Shown here: piece after piece, positions 22,313 to 34,700 of the stretch
Position numbering within the stretch: the stretch's first letter is position 1
Layout: each line of letters starts with the position of its first letter
NCBI RefSeq assembly: GCF_037042905.1
Contig: NC_087253.1
Span: 17,028,001-17,092,000 of the forward strand
Direction of reading: 5' to 3'
From: Lytechinus pictus
Taxonomy: Eukaryota > Echinodermata > Echinoidea > Temnopleuroida > Toxopneustidae
Length of the DNA stretch: 64,000 bases
Translations under genes and position numbers: made by a program
The notes under the pieces: model-generated
What the model was told of the DNA's origin: nothing
The model's input: only the letters and a program-made list of their open reading frames with translations
Databases searched by the model: none

Positions 22313-23181
22313 GTTTTTTGCATGAATGATGAGATGCTTTATATAAATTGTTTTTATTTATGCCTATCGTCTTGCATGAATTAATACAGTATCAATTTTC
22401 TATTGTGTCACAGAGTTGCAAACATCGTAAATATGGCCTATCTTCATCACGTTCGTCGTATCCGAAGATTGAGAGAGGTATGAATATACAAGTCAAAAGA
22501 GGTTTTATTTCATTGGTCAAATTAGATTTGTGTTCTGTACTACCAAGGGCCTTTTCACATGTGAATCTTGATTCATTGTAATGATTGCTATTGTAATTGT
22601 TATTAGCGTTCATGATTCTAATCATGTTCTAGTTTGGTTTCACACGTGCTAAATATTCGTCATTAGCCTTGTTTTTCACTGGAATAATTCAAATTACGAT
22701 TTTTTAACCATGTGAAGGGCAGTTAGTGTTAACAATCCTGATCCTATCAAACCATTGCATCCCTTGGTTGCAATGAAAAGATGTGGAGACAATTATTATT
22801 TTTTTATAAATGAACATTAAATAAAGGTCAAGTCCACCCCAGAAAAATGTTGATTTGAATAAATGGAGAAAAATCAAATTAGCATAATGCTTAAAATTCA
22901 TCAAAATTGGATGTAAAATAAGATTAAGTAAGCTACAGTATGTCCTTTTAAAGTTTCGCTTATTTTTCACAAATAGTGATATGCACAACTCAGTGACATG
23001 AGACAGTCGAGATGTCCCTCACTCACTATTTTGTTTTTGTCTCACCTGCAAGTAATTTTCTTTAAGACTCCCGATACCCTGAGTGATCTATTCTGGTCCA
23101 AGTTTGGAATTCATTGGCAAACTAGATCTATGAACTCATATATTTACATTATTTGAACAAATTTAAAGATATTGCTAAAAC

Positions 23182-26100
23182 ATGCAACTGTCCCCTATAT
23201 GTACACAGAATCCAGAAGGGAGGCCACAAAGAGGTCCCCGGGACCTGAAGGACCCTTTTGAATTGTACGATGAAGAAGCATTCCGGATACGATATCGTTT
23301 TTCCAAGGAGAGCGTCATCTACATCATCGACATGCTTGAAGCAGACTTGACGAGGAACACGGAGAGGAACAATCCTCTACCAGTCAGTCTACAGGTTTTG
23401 ACAGTTCTACGATTTTATGCCGTTGGTGAGTAATTGATGTACCCTTAATATTAATAGCACCAAAAAATGTATCTTTTCTGAGCAAATAAAGATTGCTTTG
23501 CTATGTATATTTTAAATGCTAATAAATCTTCCATTGATTTGAAATTGACAGAAAGTGCATTCTGACCAGATGTGAAATCATGAGGCTTTACAGAGGCTTA
23601 CACTTATCTTGTAATTATATTTAATTAAGGTAAATATGTGAAGTTTGGTCGTAATGACATGGGCTTCACTTTAAGTGATGAATGTCCTTAATTGAATTTC
23701 GATCCCTCAATCTATTCTTTTGTGCTATTTAGTTCTCAGATTTTAAATAACTTTTAAATAGGGCTATTCAATTGCTCAAACTGTGATTAAGCTTAAAGTC
23801 AATATAAGGATTAGTATTATTATTATTGCTGTTGACATTAACTATTTCTAGAGTAGTTTCATTTAGTTTGTTTTATGAATGTCGATTTGATCTCATTTTT
23901 CTTTCTAACATAGGATCTTTCCAGAGGATGCATGGTGATGAGGCAACAGTATCACAGTCATCTGTCAGTAGAGTGATCAAAGATGTGTCTGAAGCTATTG
24001 CAAGGAGGAAGAGGCAATTCATGACCTTTCCTGCAACGAGAGAAGAAGTTGAAACGACCCAGCAGCAATTTTACGACTACTGCAGATTTCCAGGGGTCAT
24101 TGGTGCAATTGATGGGACTCATGTCTACATCCAGAGTCCTGGTGGCGAACAAGCCATGTACTTCTTGAACAGGAAGAACAGATATTCGGTCAATGTTCAG
24201 GTAAGTAAATTTGTAATTTTTAATTCCCATCCGAAATTGGGAAAATCAAATTAATTTTCAACCAAATAGTTATGGAATTATGTGAATATGAATAATGTGA
24301 TATTATTTTGGCCAGCTGTGCACGATTACTTTTTTTGAAGCTCCGAAAATCTGGACTGCTCCACTGTCCAACACGTGAATGAGCTAAATATTGTGGTGGT
24401 GGGAGGGGGACGAGGATGCAGAGCTACCTGAAGTGCTTAAAATATGAAGCCTTCAATAATGGCTAAGAAGGGTTCTAAATTAACAGAAGATATAAAAATG
24501 CCAACATACTACAAAATTTAAGTGAATACATCAAAAATAAAATGAATATAAAAAAAGAACACCATCCGATTGATCTTCCATAATAGGGATATCGAATGCT
24601 AGATTACACAAAATCCAAGGAAATTAATACGCATTTAAATTTCAAATACAGTCAAGTTTTTGTATTCCCTTTGTTATAAAATTATTAAACCTCAATTCCA
24701 GGTTAATAGTAGATCGAACTTTTATTTTCTTTTTTTTTTGTACTGGCTCCCACGCGCCACTCCGCAAGGCTCTGGGCGCCACAAGTGGCGTGCGTGCCAC
24801 CATTTGAGAATCCCTGATTTAGGCCATATACATGCATCAACACAAGACTGCAATTCTTATATAGATAATTATAAATGTCATCTATCCATACCCTTCATTT
24901 GCATATTGCAACTAGGATATACAAAAATGGAATTTATTAAACTATTAACTTCTTGCATTATCAATTATTATGAAAGGGTAATTTAAATGTTTGTTCTATG
25001 TTAAGATTTTACATATCAATTAATGAATATAAGTGCAAGGAGACTGAATATAATTTGCCAAGGGTCATTCAAATTCATATGTTGGGAGATTGCTGCACTA
25101 ACTGCAGGCAGTTGAGTCAAATAACACATTTGGAAGAATGTTGCAATAATCAGGAAAGTAAGTGCAGTTAAATTACCTGCCAAGCTTGAAATGCAATGTA
25201 CATGTAAATGTGTGATTCATGTATGTCTACTTTTTCAAATTTAATAGGTAGTTTGTGATCTTGCTGGGAAAATAACAAGTATTGTGGCAAGGTGGCCTGG
25301 CAGCACCCATGATTCCCGGATTTTCAATGAGAGCTCACTGAAGGAACAGCTGGAGGCAAGGGCAGATGGTGCTGAGTGGCTTCTTGGAGATAGTGGGTAT
25401 GTACATTGGTCATTAAGTGTATCCCTTTCTTAAAGGAACCTACACCAAAATATCTAGTTAAATTGTTATAATGACTATTAAAGGATAATCTGAATTAATT
25501 AAACTTTATTATTGAGATGTCACATGCACCCAAAATGTGGCACCCCCAATTTATTATTCTTGTAATTCAAATTCAATAATTACATTTTATTTTTTCTTAA
25601 TGAAAACAAAAGAGGGATCCATTATTTCACAAAATAAAAGAACCCACTTCATCAGCATAGATTTCTTTGATGGAAGGGGAGGGGGGTGAGATATTAATAT
25701 GGTTTACTTAGAAAGTACAATAATTTTATCATTAATTCATTAGTATAAAGTAGAATTAATTTGTCCATTTTGGATTGAATTTATAAAGTTTCAACTTCAG
25801 ATTTGGTTCTCTTATTACTTTGTATTTGTGCAAACGGCTGTGGCAAGAATAAGAAATGGATCATAATTTTTCAAATTTCTACTGTATTGCTTTGAAATAA
25901 ATCGCTTAGGAAATTATTAATTAGTGCGTCCAATTCCCTACATAAATTTAATAGTAAGAGACTTACATGTATTTTTTTCCATTTCCATTTCAGGTACCCA
26001 TGTCTTCCCTATCTCATGACCCCTCTCCTGAATCCTCAGGGACGGCCACAGGTACGCTATAATGCTGCCCACAAAAGAGGGCGTTGTATTATTGAGCGGA

Positions 26101-26348
26101 CCTTTGGTCGTTTGAAGAGGAGGTTCCCTTGCCTCAATTATCTCCGCGTGAAGGTGGACACTACATTTGCAATCATAGTGTCTTGCTCGGTCCTGTGGAA
26201 TATCTCTCTTGACCGGCGCGAGCCAGATATTCCAGGACCTGAGCCTGAGGAAATGCCTCCACTTGTCCACCTTCCTCCTGGCCTCCACGACGTTGTCGTA
26301 GGAAGGCTCAGGAGAGAGCAGATAATTGAGGATCACTTTAATCGTTAA
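23182..26348 (+). CDS. HARBI1-like Harbinger transposase, 4 exons, 344 aa
   Basis: Exons 23182-23425, 23914-24200, 25248-25396 and 25994-26348 are joined by GT-AG introns in consistent phase. Total is 1035 nt, giving 344 residues, close to vertebrate HARBI1. The fold is a DDE nuclease: first Asp in GAIDGTHVYI (exon 2), second in WPGSTHDSRIF (exon 3), Glu in IIERTFGRLKRRF (exon 4), with GDSGYPCLPYLMTPL between. The N-terminal helical region (FELYDEEAFRIRYRFSKE, then SQSSVSRVI) is present. The product cuts and joins transposon DNA in the nucleus with its SANT partner (family knowledge). A splice acceptor-like ATGTACACAG at 23201-23210 allows a different first exon. No stop or frameshift was seen. 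Confidence 0.88.
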
Positions 26349-26387
26349 GGCATGTCTGTGTATGTATATACATATAGAAGGTAATTT

Positions 26388-26727
26388 TTGTCTCACCTGC
26401 GTAGCACAGCGGGACTAAAAGCGCTGCTTTTCTGACAACGGCGGCGTCAACAATGAAATCTTAACCGAGGTTAATTTTTGGTAATGTCATAACTATGAAA
26501 GTTTTTGGATGTAGTTCATGAAACAGACATGAGAGGAATCAAAGATCACTTATTGTTATGCACAAGTCTTAGGTCATATGATCAAGGTAAAAAAAAGGTC
26601 ATTTTGGGTCAATGATCATGTTTTCTATTGTGAGTATATTTAATAGTTTTCTAAGTCATCACTGCTGCTATATTGATTCGCGTAATGCAGGCGAGACTGC
26701 CAGAGGCGTTCGACTTATCATGGGAAG
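26388..26727 (+). mobile_element. short GTCTCACCTGC-family copy after the transposase gene
   Basis: It begins GTCTCACCTGCGTAGCACAG and ends near GCAGGCGAGACTGCCAGAGGCGT. Only about one and a half internal units are present, and the AGGTCA pair is degraded (AAGGTAAAAAAAAGGTCA). It lies in the 3' flank of the transposase gene, between that gene and its inverted relic. Confidence 0.6.
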
Positions 26728-26905
26728 GGCAGTGAATTTGATCCGAACGAAAATGTTTGAAATCTGAAACTTAACTATCCTGAATTCTATAGTGCAAATT
26801 TCAGGCTTTTTCCTTATTAAATATTGCTTAATTTGGTACATTAAAACACTCCCACATTTGTGCAAATTCTTTTTTTTTTTTTTTGTCATCAGAATTAACA
26901 CAAAG

Positions 26906-28047
26906 AAAATATCACAGACATGCCTTACATTAAAGTAAAGTAGCCACTCGGGACTATCTGCTCTGCCTCCAACCGTTCATTCAGTAGCTGCAGAGGATAT
27001 TTGGAAATCATGAAGCTGCCAAGGTACTTGTTATTTTTCCAGCAAGCAAGGTTTTCATGCAGCTACATTTACATCTGAATTACATTCCGAAAGTTTGGGC
27101 CTTTGTTTGAGGGGGGAGGGTGCCTCCATCATGAAAAGTTATTACCAGAAGCATTAATATATTTAAAAGGTTATATGCCCATCCCCTTTTCCTTGATAAC
27201 TAATAATCTATGTTTATGGGTGAGAAATTTAACTGCTTGGATTACAGAATATCAGGATGTAAGCAGGGAAAAGAATACACAAGGGCTACGGATGAATATG
27301 CCCCTTAATTAACTGCAAAAAAAGCACTGTTAAACTAAACAAGAAAAGCCCCCGAAAAATATCATAGGGTCCATTGTTAACTGTACATGTAATACAAAAG
27401 TTAACATTCTGGCTTGTCCCCAAAGTAGCCCTGCAAAAATATTGATTTTTTCCCCCTCTGCATGATGGGTAATTTGTATATTTATTATATAATGGCTAGT
27501 TCACAAGACAAGGAATAAAAAAAGTGAAAGCTGGAAAAGAATATATAATACATAATCAGAATAATGAATATATTTTGATTAATATGGAGGGCATTCTAGT
27601 TTTGACATTTTCCTATTTGGAATGTAATTCAGAATGCAAATACAGTTGTATGCTACACTGGGAAACAAACATCCTACACAAAGAGCGGTATCCTGTTGTT
27701 CTTGTCAAGAAGTTATTTGGCTATTCCTACCATGATTCTGTATGTACACATATCTCATCAATGCACCTTGTATGCCTGGTTAGCTGCAGTACTTGTAAAA
27801 TTGTCTGTTGACCTGTATTAATTTCTTCTTTCAATGTTTGAAACGTCAGGATTGTTTCATCCTCCTTGCATTAGTTTTCTACCGTTTTTTATTACTCTTA
27901 TAGCTGTGATATTGATGCCTCATCATAGTGTCAATCGTAGAGCTGTCATTACCTGTAGTATATTTTTTGTGTGTTCCTCTCAAAAATATCTTCAAGCATG
28001 TTGATGATGTAATTTACTGTCACTTCTTCATCGTACAATTCAAAGTA
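26906..28047 (-). pseudogene. decayed inverted copy of the Harbinger transposase
   Basis: On the minus strand, 27963-28047 reads as a relative of transposase exon 1 (TTTGAATTGTACGATGAAGA, then ATCAACATGCTTGAAG and GAGAGGAACAC), with a deletion and stops. 26906-26990 resembles the transposase 3' end (AGCAGATA, CTTTAAT, GTAAGGCATGTCTGTG), matching 26320-26360 inverted. The relic is therefore tail-to-tail with the intact gene. Exons 2 and 3 are not recognisable between. Confidence 0.6.
27060..27950. other. non-coding interval within the inverted relic
   Basis: It contains an ORF of 95 codons at 27524-27811 with no recognisable domain and Cys-rich composition. I do not call it a gene. No clean repeat ends. 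Confidence 0.3.
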
Positions 28048-28722
28048 ATAATAATTGTGGAAGCCATCAGTTCTTGCATTTTTCTCCTGTGATATGGAAC
28101 TTTTAGTCTAGTCTTAGGAGTTAGGAAATATAAAATTATTGAACGTTCATGTGCAGAAGGTACATAGACACAATGGCAAAGAAATAAATTGAGAGCAACA
28201 AGATCATTAACAGTGTCTGAATTCCACTTTATTGACGTTTATCTTCTGCATAATAGATATTTCTTCAACTTTATTGACATTGGTGGTCTAATAAATATAT
28301 TTATATATATATATATGTACTCATAAAAATATATGTCTTTTTACAAGAGATGGCATGGGTGATTGGAACATGCTCTCTGATAAAGAATTTTTGTTAATGA
28401 AAATTATGATGAAAGAACTTGTATCTAAAATACTTGAACTTTCTAAAAGACAAGATAAGGAGCATTAAAAGATACTGTTACAGTTACTGCCATTCGTGTC
28501 AAAGGGCAGAACTACCTCTTACAGGTTGAGATCTGAAGTAATTAAATGTACCAACATCAAAGTGAAATAAGAAGGATATATGGAATTTGTAATTAATGCC
28601 AATGTAAGGGACAAGTCCACCTAGTAAACTAAATGTTCTGAAGAAATATGAAGAAACATAAACGAATGAAAACACTTCAAAGTTCATCAAAATCAGAGAT
28701 GAAATAAGGCAGTAAGGAGGAT

Positions 28723-31700
28723 TTAATCCTCACAGGAAGAAAGAGCTGCCTTGAGCTTAGCTTCTTCTGTTTTCTTCTTGACTTTGAGGATTTCCATGTT
28801 AAATTCATGCTCGATTCTCATGTATTCAAGGCGTATTTGGTGTTCTTCTTCCGCCAATTCAACAAGTCTTTCTTCACTTGAGCTGGTTGACGTTTTGGGC
28901 CCGGTGTTGTGGTGGGAATTACTTGTACATCCCCTCTTTAATCCGCGAGACTGCGGCTTTGGAGTTCTTTCTTCATGACTAGGAGAGAACATCAAAATGC
29001 ATATTAAGAAATGTACCTCTTGTTTACTAAAAGAAAAACATCATCTTTGGCTGTAAAAGGAATGAAATGTATGTATATATGTATACATGTATATACATGA
29101 AATGTATATATGAACTTGAATGAATTTTATTTGACTTAATATTTCAGAATCATATGTTGAACTGGAAGAATATTGTTAAAGTCTACTGTATTATACATAC
29201 TAATTTATATGCAATATGTACATGAAATTGGTGTATTGAAAATGATGACCCTGCTGAAAAAAGTTAATTCTATGACAGTAATATGTTTATTCATTTCTTT
29301 ACCAGAGCAACAGTTTGAGAAATCTTAGTGTTAGTGATTTAAAATACCTTGAAAGGGGGCCTTGCGTGATTTGCGTCACACCAGATCTGATCTGACTTCC
29401 TTGTGAAGTTGAGCATGATGAAGAAGTCCTATTAATTTTAAGTTTTGGAATGAAATATATTTCATTATAGAATAATTTGACTCTGCAAATAAAAGCTCTT
29501 GCACATCGTTTTATCAAAATTGTATTTAAGTATCTGCTATTTATTCAAATATTTCATGAGAAAGTATGTATGTGCACCTGCATAAATATTATTGAAAATG
29601 ATGATCCAACTATTCAGTTGGAGCAGTTAACATGTGTTTTTTTCACTTCTAAATTTTCATACATAAAGATAAATATTGAGAATTCATGAATACCTTGAAA
29701 TGGGTAAATTGATGACTGTAGATACAGTCAGTGTTCCTAATTCATATATCAGAATCACTGAATATTGTTAAAATCTACTATATTCTACATACTAATTTAT
29801 ATGCAACATGTACATGAAATTGGTCATTGAAAGTGATGACCCTGCTGAAAAAAAATAATTCTATGAAAGTAATATGTTTGTTCATTTCTTTATCAGAGCA
29901 ACAGTTTGAGAAATCTCAGTGTTAGTGATTTAAAATACCTTGAAAGAGGGCCTTGCGTGAGTTGCGTCACACCATTTCCGATCTGACTTCCTTGAGAAGT
30001 TGAGCCTGATGAAGGTGTCCTATTAATTTCAATTTTTTTAAATGAAAAGATTTCATTATAGAGTAATTTTACTCTAAAAATAAAAGCTGTCGCACACCAT
30101 TCTATCAAAATAATAATGTAGGTATCATTTATTTATGCAAATATTTCCTGATTTAAAAAAAATATGTATGTGCATCAAAATTATTGAAATTGATGATCCA
30201 ACTATTCAGTTGGAGAAGTTTGCATGTTTTTTTTACTTTTAAATCTTCATACATAAAGATAAATATTGAGAATTCATAAATAGGCGTACCTTGAAATTGG
30301 GATATTGATGATTGTAGAAACACTTGGGTCTAGGGTTGAATCATGAGATTCTGCTTCTGATGGTGAAATTGCTCTATTTGGGGAGAAAGAAAATGTCAAT
30401 GAAATGTAATGTTTTCTTTAATAGTCACATGAAAATTTATTTATGCATGAATGTATTTATTTCAAATTAAAGGAATAATTCATCTCAGAAATTGAATTTA
30501 CTTGCAAGGATTGCCAACAATCTGTTGCAATTAGAAAATAAATGAATTCATATTAATATAATGTTGTCAATGTGCACATGTATTTCAGTTCCCCATTGAA
30601 TAAACATGAAATGAATGCTTCAATACCTTTGTTCAAGGAATATTCTTGTTGAAGATGTTTTGTTAGATGTTGTGCCGAGTATAAAGAGAAAAAATTCTAA
30701 ACATCAGCTGAGAGAAAAATTCTGAATGAAAATTGTAGATTGCCAAATTTTCTTCACAATATTTATAATTGTACTTTGAAGTTTGACCTTATACCTGACA
30801 TGAAACTGACTTTGGTAAGAATAAATATTTCATTTTCTTTGATTTCCCAGTTCCCACCTTTCCTATTAATCGTTCAATATAAATGAAATGCATTTGGAAA
30901 AGTGATAAATTTAGAGATTCTAAAAAATGATACAACAAGAAATTGGGTTCACTTGTTATTAGTACTTATCATTTTATGTTTATGTATATATGAATTATAT
31001 TATTCTTTCATTTGCAAGTGTGTACAGTGTTGTGTGAGAGTGTGTATGTGTTATATTTATTTCAATAATTTTTCAATTCTTTTTAGGAGTGGTGTACAAA
31101 AATGGTACTGGTATTGACAAATACACCTCTTCTTGGTGAGTTCCCTTTTTTTCATGTGCCCTTCAAAGATTTTAAAGAAAAATATAAAGATAAAATTACC
31201 TGGTGTGCTCCACAGTGTCAGAATCCAACTGAGGTCTTTGGAATTGATCCTCGATACTATTTATGGGGGAAAAAGAAAGATATACGTTAGTATCCATTGC
31301 ATTATTATTTTTTTATGATATTTCCCATCAAAAGTCATATACATGTAGCTACATTGCCACAGGGCCGATCCGCTTTAATTTAAAATGTATAAAAATAAAT
31401 TGATGCTGCCCTTGATAAAAACTTGTACATTTAAAAATATTTATTTCATTTCATTCATGCTTTTAATAACCTTTATTAATATACTTTTTTCATTTGAGAT
31501 GGGGGGTGGCCTTTTAATTTTTTTAGGATTGTCAAAGCATAAAAATATTAGTAGATAATCTCCAAAATCAAATATTGGACCACTGATAATTGGTATCTAA
31601 CGTTTTTTTATGCGTGAATATGAGAATTTAAATGACTATCTCTTGCAAAAAAAATCCACTTAAATCGCAATCATGGCCATATGCAGCGGGCACTGGCGTA

Positions 31701-34700
31701 AATCCCGGGGGGGGATGGGGGGGATATATCCCCCCACTTTTCGAGGAGGGGGGGATGGCCTGTACAAACATCCCCCCCACTTTTTACGAAAGAAATGAAA
31801 AAAAATCACAAAAGATAATTGTTTTATTGGTGAAAATTCTTCCAAAAATACCGCTTAACAAATAAAATAATATTATTGAATAATAAAATGCAAATAAAGA
31901 GCCAGTTCACCATTTCCAAACGAAATACCTCAAATTCATCAATGTTGGGGTCTTTGGGAAGGGATTAAGATGGAATGTCAATTTTTTTTTAATGTAATCT
32001 CTAATAAACCATTAAACCATCATGGGGTAAAAAAGATAATAATATTGGAGGGGTATTTGCCATATGGACATACAGTGGCGTAACTACGGGGGACATGGGG
32101 GGCACATCCCCCCCATCGGCTGACCAAAAAAAAAAACGGGGAAAGGGGGAAAATGAGAAAAGAGGGAGAAAGGAAGAGAAACGTAGTGGGAAAGAAGAAA
32201 ATATTATTCATTATAATGTTATATTATATTATAATTATGTTAAGTTACATTACATAAGAAACATTTTTATCATAACTTTATGAAACATAATTTGCCCAGG
32301 GCCTACGTCTCAATTGTTCCTGGTGCTCGCATTGTCTTTTTAACGAGATATATAATCCTGTTGTACCAAAACATCCCGTTTTCAAGTCAATATAAACCAA
32401 ATATATTTCCTAGCACTTGAGTTATCATTGTTTTATGTAGTGACATATGCTTTTTTTTCATGACTCAAAAGTGATTGCCCCATGTTAAGGTCTTCGTATA
32501 TATGAAACATTTCCTGTCCGTGATTACGTTCGCATTTTTCATGGATTGGTGAGATATGTCTACTCTTCATGAATTCCTAAAATCAGTCCTTAAAATGTCC
32601 CTTCTTCTGATCTGAATATCAAAAATTTTCAGCTCGCGCTTCGCACTCGCATTGTTAAGCGAGACAGGTACCTATCATGATTACACAAATTTGATTATAA
32701 TGTCCCTTTTTAGGTGTGAATATAAAAAAATTTCAGCTCGCGCTTCGCGCTCGCATTATTTGATGAGTGAGATACATATCCGTTTAATGACAATGTCCTT
32801 AAAATGTCTCTATTAGGTCACTCACTCAGTCATTCAAAAATTTTGCTGGTGCCCCCCCCCCCCAATGCCGTGACCCACGGTACGCCACTGTGGACATATC
32901 AATGACAATTCCTTGCATATCTAAAAACATGATTGCAAAAAAATGCCAAAATATTTCAGTCATCCCCCCCACCCATCAACACGGATTTACGCCAGTGGCA
33001 GCGGGGACAGTCACCCCCTCCCTTTTGAAAACGGGGTAAAGTTTTACTAAGAATTTTGACAAAATTCAATAAAAATTTGCACAAAATCCTTGCTTTCGAA
33101 AATGCAAAAGCTTGCTCGATACGCTCCCTTGCATACAAGTAGTTTTTTACGAAAAATTGTATGTAACAGTGTCTTGTCACCGGGATTAATTTCTGCGTAT
33201 ATTTGTGATCGCATTGAATGCAATTAACCAATGGAACACCTACACATTTCAAAATTGTATCAATATTTATATATATCTAAAATATTAATTAAATACATCC
33301 AGGCCTGTAGCCCTATGCAATTTTTTTTTTATTTTCGAGCTGGGACAAAATCCTTCTTTGTAATATTTTTGGGGTCCTTCCGCAAAATTTCAGGGGGTTC
33401 AATTTCACCCACAGGACATACCCCATTTTCCTTTGAAAATTAAACATTTCAAAATCCCCCAAAGACCACCCCCCCTCGCAATTTTTTTTTATACTCGAGC
33501 TGGGAAAAAATCCTTCTTTGTAATATTTTGTTGGGTCCTTCCGCAAAATTCAGGGGGTTCAATTTCCTCACAGGACGTACCCCATTTCCTTTGAAAACTA
33601 AATATTTCAAAGTCCACCCCCCTCGCCAATTTTTTTTATGTTCGAGCTGGGAAAAAAATCCTTTCAAATATTTTTTGGGGTCCTTCCATTTCAGGGGTTC
33701 AATTTCACCCACAGGATGTACCCTATTTTCCTTTGAAAATTAAACATTTCAAAATCCCCCCCCCCCAAAAGTCTACATAAGCTACTGGGAATAAATTCAA
33801 ATAATTGATCTCTTTTTTTCCTTCCATGGAATAAAATTCATGAAGCTGTTTTAGGGGGAATTAAAAAGAGTGAGCATTTAAACACTTATAATAAATTCGT
33901 TTTAAAAGTACACACTTGAATCATAATCAGCTAAGGATATGAAATCACTTTTACTCGGTCACCGTTTACCAACGTTGATCCCCCCCCCCCCAGGAAATTA
34001 TTGATGATTCATATTACCTTTCATCACTTCAGCCTCTCAACAATGGGTAATGTTCAGACGTTCCTCCTGATTTATTTTCAGTAATGCCATGGAGTTGAAT
34101 TGACGTTAATAACTTTCATTAAGACTTAGGTAGTGTTTTTTCCTTTTTGGTTATTTTTACTCTCTCTCTCGTTCTCTCTCTTAATTTTGATGGACATTAT
34201 AATAGCCCGGTATAATAGGCTTTCGTGATAAGTTCATATCTACTTTTGATTTTCTCATTTTACTTCAAGTTTATAACAAACATGACGCTCTGATCCGAAC
34301 ACAACGTTTGGATTCTGCGCAATGGATATGTATGCAAATTAATTGTTGAACTTGGATTTAAAACTTTGCCTTGGCTTTGCCTTTGGCCGACTGGCTGCTA
34401 CTGTATAAGCTGTAATTTTCGCGGGGGTTTTATTTTCGCGGATTTCGCGAATTGCCGATCGGCCGCGAATTTAACAACACGCGAAAATATTGACACAATT
34501 GTCAGTCAGTGCCAATGTCCCCAACAGCAAAGTTTTGCTATTGAAAACATACTGTAGACTGAGAAAATGGAGATATGCACCTCTATATGTACAAAAAATA
34601 AGGCTTAGAAAGTACAGTTAGTGATTCAAAAAGTTAGCTAGAATTTCACTTTTTTTAATTTCTCAAACAAAATCAGAGCCTAAAGTATTTTCTAACATTA

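Noticed and set aside
27524-27811. 95-codon Cys-containing ORF
   Set aside because: No motif, no splice context, and surrounded by a decayed transposase copy.
33313-33712. Two minus-strand ORFs with K/F/G-rich repeats
   Set aside because: By-products of the three tandem units of a non-coding repeat.
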